A DNA stretch of 64,000 nt from Stenotrophomonas hibiscicola ATCC 19867 (GCF_000382065.1 NZ_KB907505.1:96657-160656); one strand, 5' to 3'. Shown: positions 8,861 to 19,362, counted from the stretch's first letter. Translations and numbers: made by a program. The notes: generated by a model from the sequence alone, not told the origin.

Positions 8861-9058
8861 TTAGTCGGCCAGCACGAACACGGAACCGCAGTACGGGCAC
8901 TGCGCTTCGCCATTGGGCTCGTCCTCGATCGGCAGGTATACGCGCGGATGCGAGTTCCACAGCGCCATTTCCGGGGTCGGGCAGCTCAGCGGCAGATCGC
9001 TGCGGTGCACGGTGTAGCGCTTCTCGGCGTTGGCGGGCGCAGTGGCGGTATGGCTCAT
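8861..9058 (-). CDS. Small zinc-finger (zf-CHCC, NDUFS6-like) protein
   Basis: The 65-residue protein carries one C-x10-H-x16-C-x2-C zinc site (C26, H37, C54, C57), ending QCPYCGSVF. This is the pattern of the zf-CHCC family shared with the mitochondrial complex I subunit NDUFS6. Its job in bacteria is not established. It is the first gene of the probable operon with the GT4 and ligase-like genes. The start at 9058 gives the family-typical short N-terminus. Confidence 0.85.
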   Translation of the reverse strand: MSHTATAPANAEKRYTVHRSDLPLSCPTPEMALWNSHPRVYLPIEDEPNGEAQCPYCGSVFVLAD

Positions 9059-9480
9059 GGCGGATGTCGATGAACGGGTTGCGAGGCCTGTGATTCTAGC
9101 ATCCGGGCCGCCCCGACATTGCGCAACAACAGGTCTTTGCCCGCCGCAGGGCGTCTCCTCGCGCGGTTGCGCGGCAGATCCAAGGCCTCGCACTGGCGGA
9201 AATCCTTCAATCGATCCAGCGGGTTCACGCCGGAAACCCGCCGACTGCGAAATTTGCCGCATTTGGATCGAACTAAATGGCACTTGTCAGGCTGCTGCCG
9301 CTGTTGCAGGATCGGGCCAGGCCGTGAATCGGCCCACCCCAATCCGACCCGATCGCATGGCCCGCCCCCACCGGACCGGCATCGCCTCTTCCACTGCCCT
9401 CCCGGCGGGCGGAGCGATGCTGTCCGTGGTGTCCGCCGATGCGGGTTCTGCCTGCCGCCTGCCTCTCGGGAGACCCTTGC
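9059..9480. other. Intergenic region between zinc-finger gene and mannosidase
   Basis: No gene is supported in these 422 nt. The two flanking genes diverge, so both promoters should lie here. A locally A/T-rich patch at about 9240-9280 (CGAAATTTGCCG, then GGATCGAACTAAATGG) is the best promoter-like stretch. I see no SMAG and no strong hairpin. Confidence 0.5.
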
Positions 9481-12400
9481 ATGACCCTGTCTGATCCACG
9501 CCGCGCCCTGCTTCCGCTCGCTCTGGCCCTGGCCTGCGTGACCACTGCGATGCCGGCGCTGGCGCAGGGGCTGCAGACCTCGTTCGAACCGGGCGAACCT
9601 GTCCCGGCGCAGGCCACCGGTGCGCTTCAGGTCACGATCGGCAATGGACCGGCCGCGCCCTACGCCGCCAAGCGCAACGCCGGCTACAGCGGCCTGCATG
9701 CGCTGCGCTACAGCAGCCAAGGCGGCAGCGCGCGGCGCAAACTGTTCAAGGCCGACCTGCCCATCGAGGCCGATACCACGCTGTCGTGGCTGGTGCTGCC
9801 GGAAATCGTCGGCAAGGACACCGTCGCCTCGACCTATGTATCGCTGGACCTGCTGCTGGACGATGGCAGCCGCGTTTCGGCTGGCACGGCACGCGACCAG
9901 CATGGCGTGGCCCTTGGCGCCCATGCGCAGGGCGAGTCGAAGACGCTGTACCCGCAGCAGTGGGCGCGCAAGGCGGTGCGACTGGGCGACGTGCCCGCGC
10001 TGAAAGGCCGCCGCGTGGTGGCGATCGAGCTGGAGGTGGCCAGTGCCGAAGGTGCGCCGGTCTCCGGCTGGATCGACGACGTATGCCTGGATGCGCAGCC
10101 GCGCCAGCAGCCGCAGCGCGTCTCGGACTGGGTGCTGACCACACGCGGCACCCAGGCCAACGGAACGTTCTCGCGCGGCAACAACCTCCCGGCCACGGCG
10201 GTGCCGCACGGGTTCAACTTCTGGACCCCGGTGACCGATGCCGGCGCGCTGAACTGGCTGTACCGCTGGAACGAACAGAACGATGCGCAGAACCGACCGC
10301 AGCTGCAGGCGCTGGCACTGAGCCACCAGCCCAGCCCGTGGATGGGCGACCGCCAGACCTTCCAGGTGATGCCTTCGGCCAGCCGTGGCGCGCCGGACGC
10401 CGACCGCCGCAAACGCGCGCTGTCGTTCGACCGCCGCCACGAAAGCGCCCGCCCGTACCGTTACGACGTGCGCTTTGACAATGGCATCGCTGCCGCCATC
10501 GCGCCGACCGATCATGCCGCACTGTTCCGATTCGACTTCCCCGAGGGCGGCGACGCCAACCTGCTGTTCGACAATGTCGATGCGCGCGGTGGCCTGACCC
10601 TGGACGCCGCCACGCAGACGCTGTCCGGCTACACCGATACGCGCAGCGGCCTGTCCAACGGTGCCAGCCGCATGTACGTGGTGGCCAGCTTCGACAAGCC
10701 GTGGCGCAGCAGCGGCCGCCTCGACACCGGCCGCCCGACCGGCTACATCAAGTTCGACGCCGGCAGCGACCGGCGGGTGACGATGCGCATCGCCACCTCG
10801 CTGATCTCGGTCGAGCAGGCGCGGCACAACCTGGCACTGGAAATCAGCGCTGCCGATACGCTGGAGAGCGTGGCCAGCCGTGCGCAGGATGCATGGGACG
10901 CGCGCCTGGCCCGTTTCGACATCGGCAACGCCAGCGACGACCAGAAGACCACGCTGTACTCCAGCCTGTACCGGCTGTACCTGTACCCCAACTCCGGCCA
11001 TGAAAACGTGGGCAGCGCGGCCCTACCCGACTGGCGCTACGCCAACCAGGCCAGCGCCAGCGATGACAACACCGATGGCAGCGCGACCCGCAGCTATGCG
11101 GCCGTGCGCGACGGCAAGGTCTTCGTCAACAACGGCTTCTGGGATACCTTCCGCACCACCTGGCCGGCCTATGCGCTGTTTACGCCCGACGATGCCGGCC
11201 AGCTGGTGCAAGGCTTCATCGAGCAGTACCGCGCCGGTGGCTGGATCGCGCGCTGGTCGTCGCCGGGCTACGCCGACCTGATGGTCGGCACCAGCTCGGA
11301 CGTGGCCTTCGCCGATGCCTGGCTGAAGGGCATCGGCGGCTTCGATCCGGCCGAGGCCTACGCCGCCGCGCTGAAGAACGCGACCGTGGTCCCGCCCGAC
11401 CGTCATGTCGGCCGCAAGGGCATGGACCGTTCGACCTTCCGTGGCTACGCCAGCGCGGACGTGCACGAAGGCATGTCATGGACGATGGAAGGCGCGCTCA
11501 ATGACTTCGGCATCGCCAACATGGCCGATGCACTGGCCAAGCGCGCCACCACGCCGGCTGCACGCGAGCGCTACAGCACCGAGGCCGAGTACTTCCGCTA
11601 TCGCGCCGCCAGCTACGCGACCATGTTCGACCCGGCCGCCGGCTTCTTCCAGGGCCGCAAGGCCGATGGCCGCTGGCGCGTGGACGCCAAGGATTACGAC
11701 CCGCGCGTATGGGGCCACGACTACACCGAATCCAATGGCTGGACCTTCGCCTTCACCGCCGCCCACGATGGCGAAGGCCTGGCCGCGCTGTACGGTGGCC
11801 GCGACAAGCTGGCGGCGAAGCTGGATGCCTTCTTCGCCACGCCGGAAACCGCCGACCCGGCACTGGCCGGCTCCTATGGCGGCACCATCCACGAGATGAC
11901 CGAAGCGCGCGACGTGCGCATGGGCATGTACGCGCACAGCAACCAGCCGGCGCACCACATCCCGTGGATGTACCTGTACGCCGGGCAGCCGTGGAAGACC
12001 CAGCAGCATGTGCGCGAGATCCTGTCGCGGCTGTATGTGGGCAGTGAGATCGGCCAGGGCTATCCCGGTGACGAGGACAACGGCGAGACCTCGGCGTGGT
12101 ACGTGCTGGCATCGCTGGGCCTGTACCCGCTGCGCATGGGCGCACCGGAGTACGTGATCGGCTCGCCGGCCTTCGAACATGCGCGCGTGGAACTGCAGGG
12201 TGGTGCCGTGCTGACCGTGAACGCGGCCAACAACTCGCGTGAGAACGTCTACGTGCAGTCGCTGACGATCAACGGTAAACCGTGGACGAAGACCTGGGTG
12301 CCGCACGAGCTGATCGCCAAGGGCGCGACCCTCGACTTCGTGATGGGCCCCCGTCCCTCGCGCTGGGGCAGTGGCGTGGATGATGTGCCGCGCTCGTTGA

Positions 12401-12825
12401 CCTCACGCGGCCAGCGCCCGCAGCTGCTGCACGACCTGCTCGGCAGCGGCGCGAAGGCGACGTTGGCCGATGGCCGCGCCCTGCCCGCGCTGGTCGATGA
12501 CGATGCCGGCACGACGGTGGGCCTGGGCGGCGGTGCAACCATCGCGCTGACCGGCCTGGCTGAGGGCACCCCGACGATGTACACGCTGACCAGCGGTGAC
12601 AGCCGTATCCAGGGCGGTGAGTGGACACTGGAGGCGCGCAACGGCAGCGGCAGCTGGGCCGTGCTCGACCAGCGCAGCGGCGAAGACTTCGAATCCGCCC
12701 GCCAGACCCGTCCATTCCGCATTGCAAAACCCGGTCGCTACAGCGAATACCGCCTGCGCCTGGCGGCACCGGGACGACTGCCGCTGGCGGAGATCGAACT
12801 GCTGGCGGCCGGCACCGTACAATGA
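9481..12825 (+). CDS. Secreted GH92 alpha-mannosidase
   Basis: The 1114-residue secreted glycoside hydrolase (signal peptide about residues 1-29, ending ALAQ) belongs to the GH92 family of calcium-dependent exo-alpha-mannosidases that trim N-glycan or mannan side chains. The catalytic domain shows NQPAHHIPWMY and GYPGDEDNGETSAWYVLASLG, the acid-rich catalytic block, then APEYVIGSPAF. About 190 extra residues precede the catalytic core, and a jellyroll-like C-terminal region (ending YRLRLAAPGRLPLAEIELL) looks like a discoidin/CBM domain, making it longer than simple GH92 enzymes. It is probably periplasmic or extracellular. The next gene starts inside its stop codon (ATGA), so the two are probably co-translated. 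Confidence 0.93.
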   Translation: MTLSDPRRALLPLALALACVTTAMPALAQGLQTSFEPGEPVPAQATGALQVTIGNGPAAPYAAKRNAGYSGLHALRYSSQGGSARRKLFKADLPIEADTTLSWLVLPEIVGKDTVASTYVSLDLLLDDGSRVSAGTARDQHGVALGAHAQGESKTLYPQQWARKAVRLGDVPALKGRRVVAIELEVASAEGAPVSGWIDDVCLDAQPRQQPQRVSDWVLTTRGTQANGTFSRGNNLPATAVPHGFNFWTPVTDAGALNWLYRWNEQNDAQNRPQLQALALSHQPSPWMGDRQTFQVMPSASRGAPDADRRKRALSFDRRHESARPYRYDVRFDNGIAAAIAPTDHAALFRFDFPEGGDANLLFDNVDARGGLTLDAATQTLSGYTDTRSGLSNGASRMYVVASFDKPWRSSGRLDTGRPTGYIKFDAGSDRRVTMRIATSLISVEQARHNLALEISAADTLESVASRAQDAWDARLARFDIGNASDDQKTTLYSSLYRLYLYPNSGHENVGSAALPDWRYANQASASDDNTDGSATRSYAAVRDGKVFVNNGFWDTFRTTWPAYALFTPDDAGQLVQGFIEQYRAGGWIARWSSPGYADLMVGTSSDVAFADAWLKGIGGFDPAEAYAAALKNATVVPPDRHVGRKGMDRSTFRGYASADVHEGMSWTMEGALNDFGIANMADALAKRATTPAARERYSTEAEYFRYRAASYATMFDPAAGFFQGRKADGRWRVDAKDYDPRVWGHDYTESNGWTFAFTAAHDGEGLAALYGGRDKLAAKLDAFFATPETADPALAGSYGGTIHEMTEARDVRMGMYAHSNQPAHHIPWMYLYAGQPWKTQQHVREILSRLYVGSEIGQGYPGDEDNGETSAWYVLASLGLYPLRMGAPEYVIGSPAFEHARVELQGGAVLTVNAANNSRENVYVQSLTINGKPWTKTWVPHELIAKGATLDFVMGPRPSRWGSGVDDVPRSLTSRGQRPQLLHDLLGSGAKATLADGRALPALVDDDAGTTVGLGGGATIALTGLAEGTPTMYTLTSGDSRIQGGEWTLEARNGSGSWAVLDQRSGEDFESARQTRPFRIAKPGRYSEYRLRLAAPGRLPLAEIELLAAGTVQ

Positions 12826-13565
12826 GCGGCATGCGCTTCCGTTTTCTGCCCTTGGCCCTTGTTGCCCTGTCCTTCTCCAGTTTCGGCCAGACCCAGGCGT
12901 TCGATACGCAGCTGACCCGCGACGGCGTGACGCTGAACTACCAGGACGCCCGTGGCGCCCTGGCCGCGCCGCAGCGCAAGCGGGTGATCGATACGTTCTT
13001 CTTCGCCTACCTGCGCGAACGTGCGGACTTCCACCCGGCCGCGCCGGCGATGGTGCGCATCGTGATCGACCCGGCCTACACCGGCATCGCCTTCGTCGGT
13101 GACAAGGACCAGGCCGCAACGATCACCATCAACCCGGGTTGGCTTGCGCAGCACCCCAACGACATCGACCTGGTCACCCATGAGGCCATGCACATCGTGC
13201 AGGGCTATCCGGGCTATGGCGACGCACGGGTGCCGGGTTGGCTGGTGGAGGGCATCGCCGACTACGCACGCGACCGCTACGGCATGGACAATGCCGCTGC
13301 GGGCTGGGCACTGCCGGGCAAGGTCGAGAAGGGGCAGAACTTCGACAGCGGCTACCGGGTCACCGGTGCGTTTCTGAAATGGGCCGACGCCGAACATCCG
13401 GGCCTGGTGCTGGTACTGGACAAGGCCCTGCGCGACGGCCGCTATGCACCGGCGCTGTGGCAGAAGCACACCGGCAAGGCACTGCCTGCGCTGTGGACGC
13501 AGTATGCCAAGCCGCGTTCGGATGCACCGCCGTCGGCACCAGCGCGCCGGGGCAAGCGGCGCTGA
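12822..13565 (+). CDS. Secreted basic secretory protein (BSP)-family putative metalloprotease
   Basis: The 247-residue exported protein has a signal peptide up to about residue 26. The zinc-protease-like motif HEAMHIVQGY is followed by WLVEGIADYARDRYG, whose Glu is the expected third ligand, the layout of plant and bacterial basic secretory proteins. The C-terminus is basic (ARRGKRR). It starts within the stop codon of the GH92 gene (ATGA overlap), so a joint role in degrading glycoproteins is a reasonable inference. MRF at 12831 is an alternative start. Confidence 0.82.
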   Translation: MSGMRFRFLPLALVALSFSSFGQTQAFDTQLTRDGVTLNYQDARGALAAPQRKRVIDTFFFAYLRERADFHPAAPAMVRIVIDPAYTGIAFVGDKDQAATITINPGWLAQHPNDIDLVTHEAMHIVQGYPGYGDARVPGWLVEGIADYARDRYGMDNAAAGWALPGKVEKGQNFDSGYRVTGAFLKWADAEHPGLVLVLDKALRDGRYAPALWQKHTGKALPALWTQYAKPRSDAPPSAPARRGKRR

Positions 13566-13585
13566 GCCCCAACGCACTTTACGTT

Positions 13586-13608
13586 CGCCGGGCATTGCCC
13601 GGCGCTAC
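13586..13608 (-). repeat. SMAG palindrome (CGCCGGGC type)
   Basis: CGCCGGGC / GCCCGGCG stem followed by CTAC, 20 nt after the BSP-family gene stop. Confidence 0.85.
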
Positions 13609-13620
13609 CGCATCGCGGCC

Positions 13621-13695
13621 TCAGCGCGACTGCACGAAGCCGGCGTACAGCGCGAACAGTTGCTGGAAGTACCGCCGCGTCACTCGATTGCGCAT
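13621..13695 (-). CDS. Possible small ORF (24 residues) or gene remnant
   Basis: A 24-codon frame starts with MRNRVTRR and ends FVQSR. A GAGGG-containing ribosome-site-like stretch lies about 5 nt upstream of the ATG. The peptide is basic and amphipathic. I recognise no family; it could equally be the leftover end of a lost gene between repeats. Confidence 0.25.
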   Translation of the reverse strand: MRNRVTRRYFQQLFALYAGFVQSR

Positions 13696-13827
13696 GACAC
13701 CCTCGCCCGTGGAAAGTTGGTCGGGCCCAGGGTGGGAAGGCCGGTCCGGTCCCTTCCCACGGCCGGGCCGCGTGGGCGTATTGGGCCGCAGCGGCGTTGC
13801 AGGGAAATGACCGCCGGACTGCAATTC

Positions 13828-13911
13828 ATCGGGTAGCGCCGGGCCATGCCCGGCGAGCGCGCAGCGCGGCGCTTCTCGCATTCCGCCGGGCATGGCCCGG
13901 CGCTACCCGAT
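13828..13911. repeat. Inverted pair of identical SMAG palindromes
   Basis: SMAG at 13833-13855 (plus, GTAG first) and SMAG at 13884-13906 (minus) are exact reverse complements. With their flanks they make a 28-bp perfect inverted repeat (13828-13855 / 13884-13911) around a 28-nt spacer. As RNA it would form one long hairpin. It sits in the 418-nt gap between the BSP-family gene and maeB. Confidence 0.9.
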
Positions 13912-13933
13912 CCGGTTTCCGCTGGGCGGAAAC

Positions 13934-13959
13934 GAAACGCGCCCCGAAGGGCGCGTTTC
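13934..13959 (-). terminator. Terminator downstream of maeB
   Basis: GAAACGCGCCC, the loop CGAA and GGGCGCGTTTC form an 11-bp perfect stem 25 nt past the maeB stop. The T-rich side is short, so it may act in either direction. Confidence 0.75.
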
Positions 13960-13983
13960 TGCAGATCGCAGCGGAACGAAGGC

Positions 13984-16275
13984 TTACGCCTTCTTTTCCG
14001 CTTCGATCTGTTTGCGGATCTGCGCATCGACCGCCGCAATGGCGGTCATGTTCAGGATCCGGCGCGAGGTCGCGCTGGTGGTCAGGATGTGCACCGGCTT
14101 GTTCACGCCCATCAGGATCGGGCCGATCGCCACGCCGTCGGTGAACACACGCACCAGGTTGTAGGCGATGTTGGCCGCTTCCAGGTTCGGCAGCACGAAC
14201 AGATTGGCGCGGCCCTGCAGGGTCGAGCCCGGCAGCAGCTTCTGGCGCAGCGCTTCATCCCATGCGGTGTCGCCCTGCATTTCGCCATCCACGTTCAGGC
14301 GCGGGTTGCGCTTGAGCAGCAGCTCGCGCACCTGGCGCATCTTCAGTGCATCCTTCGAATCGTGGCTGCCGAAGTTGGAGTGCGACAGCAGCGCCACCTT
14401 CGGCTCGATGCCGAACAGTTTCATGCGGTACGCCGCCTGCAGGGTTGCTTCGCACAGCTGCTCGGCGGTTGGGTCTTCCTGCACGTGGGTATCGACGAAG
14501 AAGAACACGCCCTGCTGGTTGATCACGCCGGTCATCGCCGAGGTCGAGGTGACCTTCGGCTCCAGCGGCAGCACGCTGCGCACGTAGCCCAGCTTCTTGT
14601 GGAAGCGGCCGACGATGCCGGTCAGCATCGCATCGGCTTCGCCACGGGCCACCATCACCGCTGCGATCAGGGTCGGGCGCGAACGCATCAGGTTCTTCGC
14701 CGCGGCCACGGTCACGCCACGGCGGCCGGTCAGGCCGTGGTAGTACTGCCAGTATTCGTTGAAGCGCGGGTCGTCGTTGATGTTGGTGACTTCAACGTTC
14801 TCGCCGATCTTCAGGCGCAGGCCGAGGCGCTCGATGCGCGACTCGATCACTTCCGGGCGGCCGATCAGGATCGGATGCGCCAGGCCGTCATCGACCACGT
14901 TCTGCACCGCCTGCAGCACCACTTCCTCTTCGCCCTCGGCGTACACCACGCGCTGCTTGTCGCTGCGCGCGCGGTCGTAGACCGGCTTCATCATCAGGCT
15001 GGTGCGGTAGACGAACTGGGCCAGCTTGTCGCGGTAGGCGCCCATGTCGTCGATCGGGCGCGAAGCCACGCCCGAGTCCATCGCGGCCTGGGCCACGGCG
15101 GCCGACAGCTCCACCAGCAGGCGGCGGTCGAACGGGCGCGGGATCAGGTATTCACGGCCGAAGCTCGGGGTCTCACCGCCGTAGGCCGAGCCCATGTCGG
15201 TGGCCGCACGGCGCGCCAGCGCGGCGATGGCGCGCACGCAGGCGATCTTCATTTCTTCGTTGATCGCGGTCGCGCCCACGTCCAGCGCACCGCGGAACAG
15301 GTACGGGAAGCACAGCACGTTGTTGACCTGGTTCGGATAGTCCGAACGGCCGGTGCCGATGATCGCGTCCGGACGCGCAGCGCGCGCCACCTCCGGCATG
15401 ATTTCCGGGGTCGGGTTGGCCAGCGCGAAGATCACCGGATCCGGCGCCATGGTCTTGACCATCTCGGCGGTCAGGATGCCCGGTGCCGACAGGCCCAGGA
15501 AGATGTCCGCGCCGTCGACGATCTCGGCCAGGGTGCGCTTGTCGGTGTCGCGCGCATAGCGCTGCTTTTCCGGGTCCAGGTCGGTACGGCCGGTATGGAT
15601 CACGCCCTCGCGGTCGAAGGCCAGGATGTTCTCCGGCTTCAGGCCCAGCTGCACCAGCATGTTCACGCAGGAAATGCCGGCTGCGCCCATGCCCGTGGTC
15701 GCCAGCTTCACTTCCTCGATCTTCTTGCCGGTGATCGCCATGGCGTTGAGCACGGCCGCGCCGACGATGATCGCCGTGCCGTGCTGGTCGTCATGGAAGA
15801 CCGGAATCTTCATGCGCTCGCGGAGCTTGCGCTCGACCACGAAGCACTCCGGCGCCTTGATGTCTTCCAGGTTGATGCCGCCGAAGGTCGGCTCCAGCGA
15901 GGCGATGATGTCGACCAGCTTGTCCGGGTCGGTTTCATCCACTTCGATGTCGAACACATCGATGCCGGCGAACTTCTGGAACAGCACGCCCTTGCCTTCC
16001 ATCACCGGCTTGCCGGCCAGCGCGCCGATGTTGCCCAGGCCCAGCACCGCGGTGCCGTTGGAGATCACCGCCACCAGGTTGCCGCGGGCGGTCAGCTCGC
16101 TGGCCTGCTGCGGGTCGGCCTTGATCGCTTCACAGGCATACGCCACGCCCGGCGAATACGCCAGCGACAGGTCGCGCTGCGTCAGCATGGGCTTGGTAGC
16201 GGAAACCTTGATCTTTCCCGGGGGGGACATCCGGTGGTAATCGAGGGCGGCCTGTTTGAAATCTTCGTTGGACAT
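13984..16275 (-). CDS. maeB: NADP-dependent malic enzyme
   Basis: The 763-residue cytoplasmic enzyme converts malate to pyruvate, CO2 and NADPH. It has the hybrid two-domain form of MaeB: an N-terminal malic enzyme part ([15 protein letters not shown], then the NAD(P)-binding [13 protein letters not shown]), and from about residue 430 a phosphotransacetylase-like domain ([33 protein letters not shown]). The C-terminal domain usually senses acetyl-CoA rather than catalysing. The dicarboxylate carrier dctA lies next on the same strand but is separated by a 229-nt gap with a hairpin, so it is probably a separate transcript with a related role. Confidence 0.95.
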   Translation of the reverse strand: MSNEDFKQAALDYHRMSPPGKIKVSATKPMLTQRDLSLAYSPGVAYACEAIKADPQQASELTARGNLVAVISNGTAVLGLGNIGALAGKPVMEGKGVLFQKFAGIDVFDIEVDETDPDKLVDIIASLEPTFGGINLEDIKAPECFVVERKLRERMKIPVFHDDQHGTAIIVGAAVLNAMAITGKKIEEVKLATTGMGAAGISCVNMLVQLGLKPENILAFDREGVIHTGRTDLDPEKQRYARDTDKRTLAEIVDGADIFLGLSAPGILTAEMVKTMAPDPVIFALANPTPEIMPEVARAARPDAIIGTGRSDYPNQVNNVLCFPYLFRGALDVGATAINEEMKIACVRAIAALARRAATDMGSAYGGETPSFGREYLIPRPFDRRLLVELSAAVAQAAMDSGVASRPIDDMGAYRDKLAQFVYRTSLMMKPVYDRARSDKQRVVYAEGEEEVVLQAVQNVVDDGLAHPILIGRPEVIESRIERLGLRLKIGENVEVTNINDDPRFNEYWQYYHGLTGRRGVTVAAAKNLMRSRPTLIAAVMVARGEADAMLTGIVGRFHKKLGYVRSVLPLEPKVTSTSAMTGVINQQGVFFFVDTHVQEDPTAEQLCEATLQAAYRMKLFGIEPKVALLSHSNFGSHDSKDALKMRQVRELLLKRNPRLNVDGEMQGDTAWDEALRQKLLPGSTLQGRANLFVLPNLEAANIAYNLVRVFTDGVAIGPILMGVNKPVHILTTSATSRRILNMTAIAAVDAQIRKQIEAEKKA

Positions 16276-16452
16276 CGATGTGGGTTACATGAATGGGCAG
16301 AAGGGACAGGGGATCATACCCCCGTTGGAGCGTCTGGACCTGTCGCTATCCTGTCGCAGCCATGCTGCGACCGCACAATTCTGTGCCGTATGCGGGGGGG
16401 CCCCAGACCAGCATCGGCGTTGCCCATGACAGTCATGGGACGCCTTGAAACG

Positions 16453-16489
16453 CCGCGGGGCCGTACCACTGTCGTGGCCGGCCCCGCGG
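16453..16489 (-). terminator. Probable terminator hairpin downstream of dctA
   Basis: CCGCGGGGCCG (16453-16463) pairs perfectly with CGGCCCCGCGG (16479-16489) around a 15-nt loop, 15 nt beyond the dctA stop. No clear U-tract is present, so a Rho-independent role is uncertain. Confidence 0.45.
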
Positions 16490-16504
16490 TACCACACACC
16501 TGGA

Positions 16505-17848
16505 TCAGCCCTTGGCCGGCAGCGCCTCGGGCAGCGCATCGACCGGCGGCGGCAGTTCGCTCTCGCGGCCGTCCAGCGCCAGCTGCAGGCGGTTGCGGTC
16601 CAGCGCGCCTTCCCAGCGCGAGACCACCACGGTGGCCACTGCATTGCCGATGAAATTGGTCAGCGAGCGGCATTCGCTCATGAAGCGGTCCACGCCCAGG
16701 ATCAGCGCCATGCCGGCCACCGGCACCTCCGGAACCACGGCCAGGGTGGCGGCCAGGGTGATGAAACCGGCGCCGGTGACACCGGCCGCGCCCTTGGAGC
16801 TGAGCATCGCGACCAGCAGCAGGGCGATCTGGTGTCCCAGGGTCAGTTCGGTGTTGGTGGCCTGGGCGATGAACAGTGCCGCCAGGGTCATGTAGATGTT
16901 GGTGCCGTCCAGGTTGAACGAGTAGCCGGTCGGGACCACCAGGCCCACCACCGACTTGCTGCAGCCGGCGCGTTCCATCTTCTCCATCAGCGACGGCAGC
17001 GCCGACTCCGACGAAGAGGTGCCCAGCACCAGCAGCAGCTCGGCCTTCAGGTAGCGCGCCAGCTTGAACACCGAGAAGCCACACAGTCGGCAGACCAGGC
17101 CCAGGATCACCGCCACGAACAGGAAGGCGGTGAGGTAGAACGAGCCCACCAGCCAGGCCAGGTTGATCAGTGAGCCGACGCCATACTTGCCGATGGTGAA
17201 GGCGATCGCGCCGAAGGCACCGATCGGGGCGGCCTTCATCAGGATGTGCACCAGCTTGAACACCGGGGCGACCAGCGCCTCCAGGAAGTTCACGATCGGC
17301 CTGCCTTTCTCGCCCACCGAGGCCAGCGCGATGCCGAACAGCACCGCGATGAACAACACCTGCAGGATGTTGCCATCGACGAAGGCGCTCACCAGCGTCT
17401 TCGGGATGATGTCCATCAGGAAGCCGACCAGGGTCAGGTCATGCGACTTTTCGACGTAGCTGTGCACCGCGGTCTGGTCCAGCTCGGCCGGGTTGATGTT
17501 CATGCCGGCGCCGGGCTGCACCACGTGCGCCACGATCATGCCGACGATCAGCGCCAGCGTGGAGAAGAACAGGAAGTACGCCATCGCCTTGGCAAACACC
17601 CGGCCCACCGTGCGCAGGTGGGTCATGCCGGCGATGCCGGTGACGATGGTCAGGAAGATCACCGGTGCGATGATCATCTTCACCAGGTTGATGAAGGCAT
17701 CGCCCAGCGGCTTCATCTTTTCGCCCACCAACGGTTCGTAGTGGCCGAGGATGGCGCCGAGGACGATCGCCACGATCACCTGGAAGTACAACTGGCGATA
17801 GATCGGCAACGGCTTTGCAGGCGCCGGGACTGCGGTCGGGATGTGCAT
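16505..17848 (-). CDS. dctA: C4-dicarboxylate:cation symporter
   Basis: The 447-residue DAACS-family inner-membrane carrier imports succinate, fumarate and malate. Landmarks are [19 protein letters not shown] at the N-terminus, the Ser-rich hairpin [17 protein letters not shown], and the [19 protein letters not shown] motif in the transport core. A second hairpin ([20 protein letters not shown]) follows, then the [20 protein letters not shown] block. The start at 17848 is preceded by CGGAG. It is divergent from a porin gene, which could provide outer-membrane passage for the same acids, and near maeB, which consumes malate. Confidence 0.95.
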   Translation of the reverse strand: MHIPTAVPAPAKPLPIYRQLYFQVIVAIVLGAILGHYEPLVGEKMKPLGDAFINLVKMIIAPVIFLTIVTGIAGMTHLRTVGRVFAKAMAYFLFFSTLALIVGMIVAHVVQPGAGMNINPAELDQTAVHSYVEKSHDLTLVGFLMDIIPKTLVSAFVDGNILQVLFIAVLFGIALASVGEKGRPIVNFLEALVAPVFKLVHILMKAAPIGAFGAIAFTIGKYGVGSLINLAWLVGSFYLTAFLFVAVILGLVCRLCGFSVFKLARYLKAELLLVLGTSSSESALPSLMEKMERAGCSKSVVGLVVPTGYSFNLDGTNIYMTLAALFIAQATNTELTLGHQIALLLVAMLSSKGAAGVTGAGFITLAATLAVVPEVPVAGMALILGVDRFMSECRSLTNFIGNAVATVVVSRWEGALDRNRLQLALDGRESELPPPVDALPEALPAKG

Positions 17849-18176
17849 GGCGGACTCCGGAAGGGGCGTTTTCAGGCACGTACGGCCCCGGGACTGCACG
17901 GGAACCGCTACCGTGGAAACTGATCGCCCTGTGCTGCACGCGCAGGAGGTGCGACCAATGGACGCCTTTGTACGCGCTGGGCACGTCGGCGCAGATAACC
18001 TATTGGTACTAGCCCCCCGGTTCAGGTGGCGCAGGTGCCTACACTGGCGCCACACCGCCCAGACACGGGAAGGCCGGTGGCCCGGGCTGAACGGCCGGGC
18101 GCGTCCTTGCGAAAGTTTCGGCCCCTGCGGCCGTTGTTGTCCTGTCCACACGCAATCCGAGAGAGCCGCACCCAAC
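17849..18176. promoter_or_regulatory. Divergent dctA / porin promoter region
   Basis: No gene is supported here. Two inverted half-sites occur: ACCAAT (17954-17959) and ATTGGT (18002-18007), the latter inside the near-palindrome CTATTGGTACTAG (18000-18012). They are candidates for a shared operator, possibly of the two-component pair encoded downstream, but the link is inference. No convincing sigma-54 site was found. Confidence 0.35.
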
Positions 18177-19346
18177 ATGCGCCCGAATCCCACCTTGCTG
18201 GCCCTGTCGCTGGCCGCCCTTCCCGCCTTCGCCTCGGCCGCCGATTTCGACAACTGGCCGACCAAGTACGCCTTCGGCGACGGCACCGAACTGGCCGCTA
18301 CCGCCAACATCGCCTACGACTACAACGATTTCTCCTCGGGCAGTGGCCTGGAGGATGACGACGCGGTGCGTCGCAAGGAGTTCGGTGCGACGCTGAAGAA
18401 GAAGGGCGTTTACGACGCGATGGTCTACTACGACTTCCAGTCCGATACTTGGCTGGACGTGTTCGTGCGCTTTGAAAGCAAGGCCTTCTTCGGCCGCGAC
18501 ATCGGCCGCTTCCGCTTCGGCTACATGAAGACCCCGGTCGGCCTGGACGCGAACACCTCTTCGCGCGCCGGCAGCTTCCTGGAAACCGCGCTGCCCGTGC
18601 AGGCCTTCTACGCCGGCCGCCGCACCGGCGTGGAATGGGTGCTGGAGCGCCCGCAGTACCTGCTGCAGGCCGGCGCCTATGGCGGCAAGGACCTGCAGGG
18701 TGACAACCCCGGCACCACCCAGGCCGTGCGTGCGGTGTGGACCCCGGTGAAGGCGCCGGGTGACGTGATTCACCTGGGCCTGGCCTATTCGCAGGAGAAT
18801 CCGCGCGGCTACAGCGATGGCCGTGACGTGCACCACGAGGCCAGCGCGCGCCTGCGTGCACGCCCGGAAGCCGGCCTGACCGACATCCGCTATGTCGATT
18901 CCGGCGCGCTGGTCACCGCCGACCAGATCCGCCGCACCGGCCTGGAAGGCATCTGGATCCGCGGTCCGTTCTCGCTGCAGGCCGAAGCCCTGCGTGCCAC
19001 GGTCACCCGCCATGACGGCAAGCCCGACTACACCGGCAGCGGCCAGTACGCGATGGCCAGCTGGGTGCTGACCGGCGAGTCGCGCCCGTACAACGCAGGT
19101 GCCGTGGCCAACATCAAGCCGGCGCACGACTACGGCGCGGTGGAACTGGTGGCCCGTTACAGCCGCTTGGACCTCGACGATGGCAACATCCTTGGTGGCC
19201 GCCAGCACGACCTGACCCTGGGCGCGAACTGGTACCTGACCAGCCACTTCAAGTTCCAGGCCAACTATGTGAAGGTCGACGCCAGCCGTCGCGGTGTGCA
19301 CAGCACGCCGGAGATCTTCGAACTGCGCGCGCAGATGCACTTCTGA
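18177..19346 (+). CDS. Phosphate-selective-porin-like (OprO/OprP family) outer membrane porin
   Basis: The 389-residue outer-membrane beta-barrel has a signal peptide (residues 1-22, ending ASA before ADFDNW). Alternating-hydrophobic strands run throughout, and the sequence ends in Phe as needed for BamA insertion. The [20 protein letters not shown] and [14 protein letters not shown] segments match the porin O/P family. The charged Arg-rich barrel suggests anion uptake. Divergence from dctA suggests dicarboxylates rather than phosphate; that is inference. It is a distant paralogue of the porin at 26511-27686. Confidence 0.85.
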   Translation: MRPNPTLLALSLAALPAFASAADFDNWPTKYAFGDGTELAATANIAYDYNDFSSGSGLEDDDAVRRKEFGATLKKKGVYDAMVYYDFQSDTWLDVFVRFESKAFFGRDIGRFRFGYMKTPVGLDANTSSRAGSFLETALPVQAFYAGRRTGVEWVLERPQYLLQAGAYGGKDLQGDNPGTTQAVRAVWTPVKAPGDVIHLGLAYSQENPRGYSDGRDVHHEASARLRARPEAGLTDIRYVDSGALVTADQIRRTGLEGIWIRGPFSLQAEALRATVTRHDGKPDYTGSGQYAMASWVLTGESRPYNAGAVANIKPAHDYGAVELVARYSRLDLDDGNILGGRQHDLTLGANWYLTSHFKFQANYVKVDASRRGVHSTPEIFELRAQMHF

Positions 19347-19362
19347 CCCCTTCCACGTCAGA

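Noticed and set aside
9055..11001. 648-codon frame antisense to the GH92 gene
   Set aside because: Shadow frame with repetitive Gln/Arg/Ala composition and no family resemblance.
13846..16653. 935-codon open frame antisense to maeB
   Set aside because: His/Arg/Gln-rich low-complexity product without any family features; pure shadow of maeB codon usage.
17940..18010. Sigma-54 promoter for dctA or the porin
   Set aside because: GGGCACGTCGGCGC is the nearest match but lacks the required TTGC element at the right spacing.
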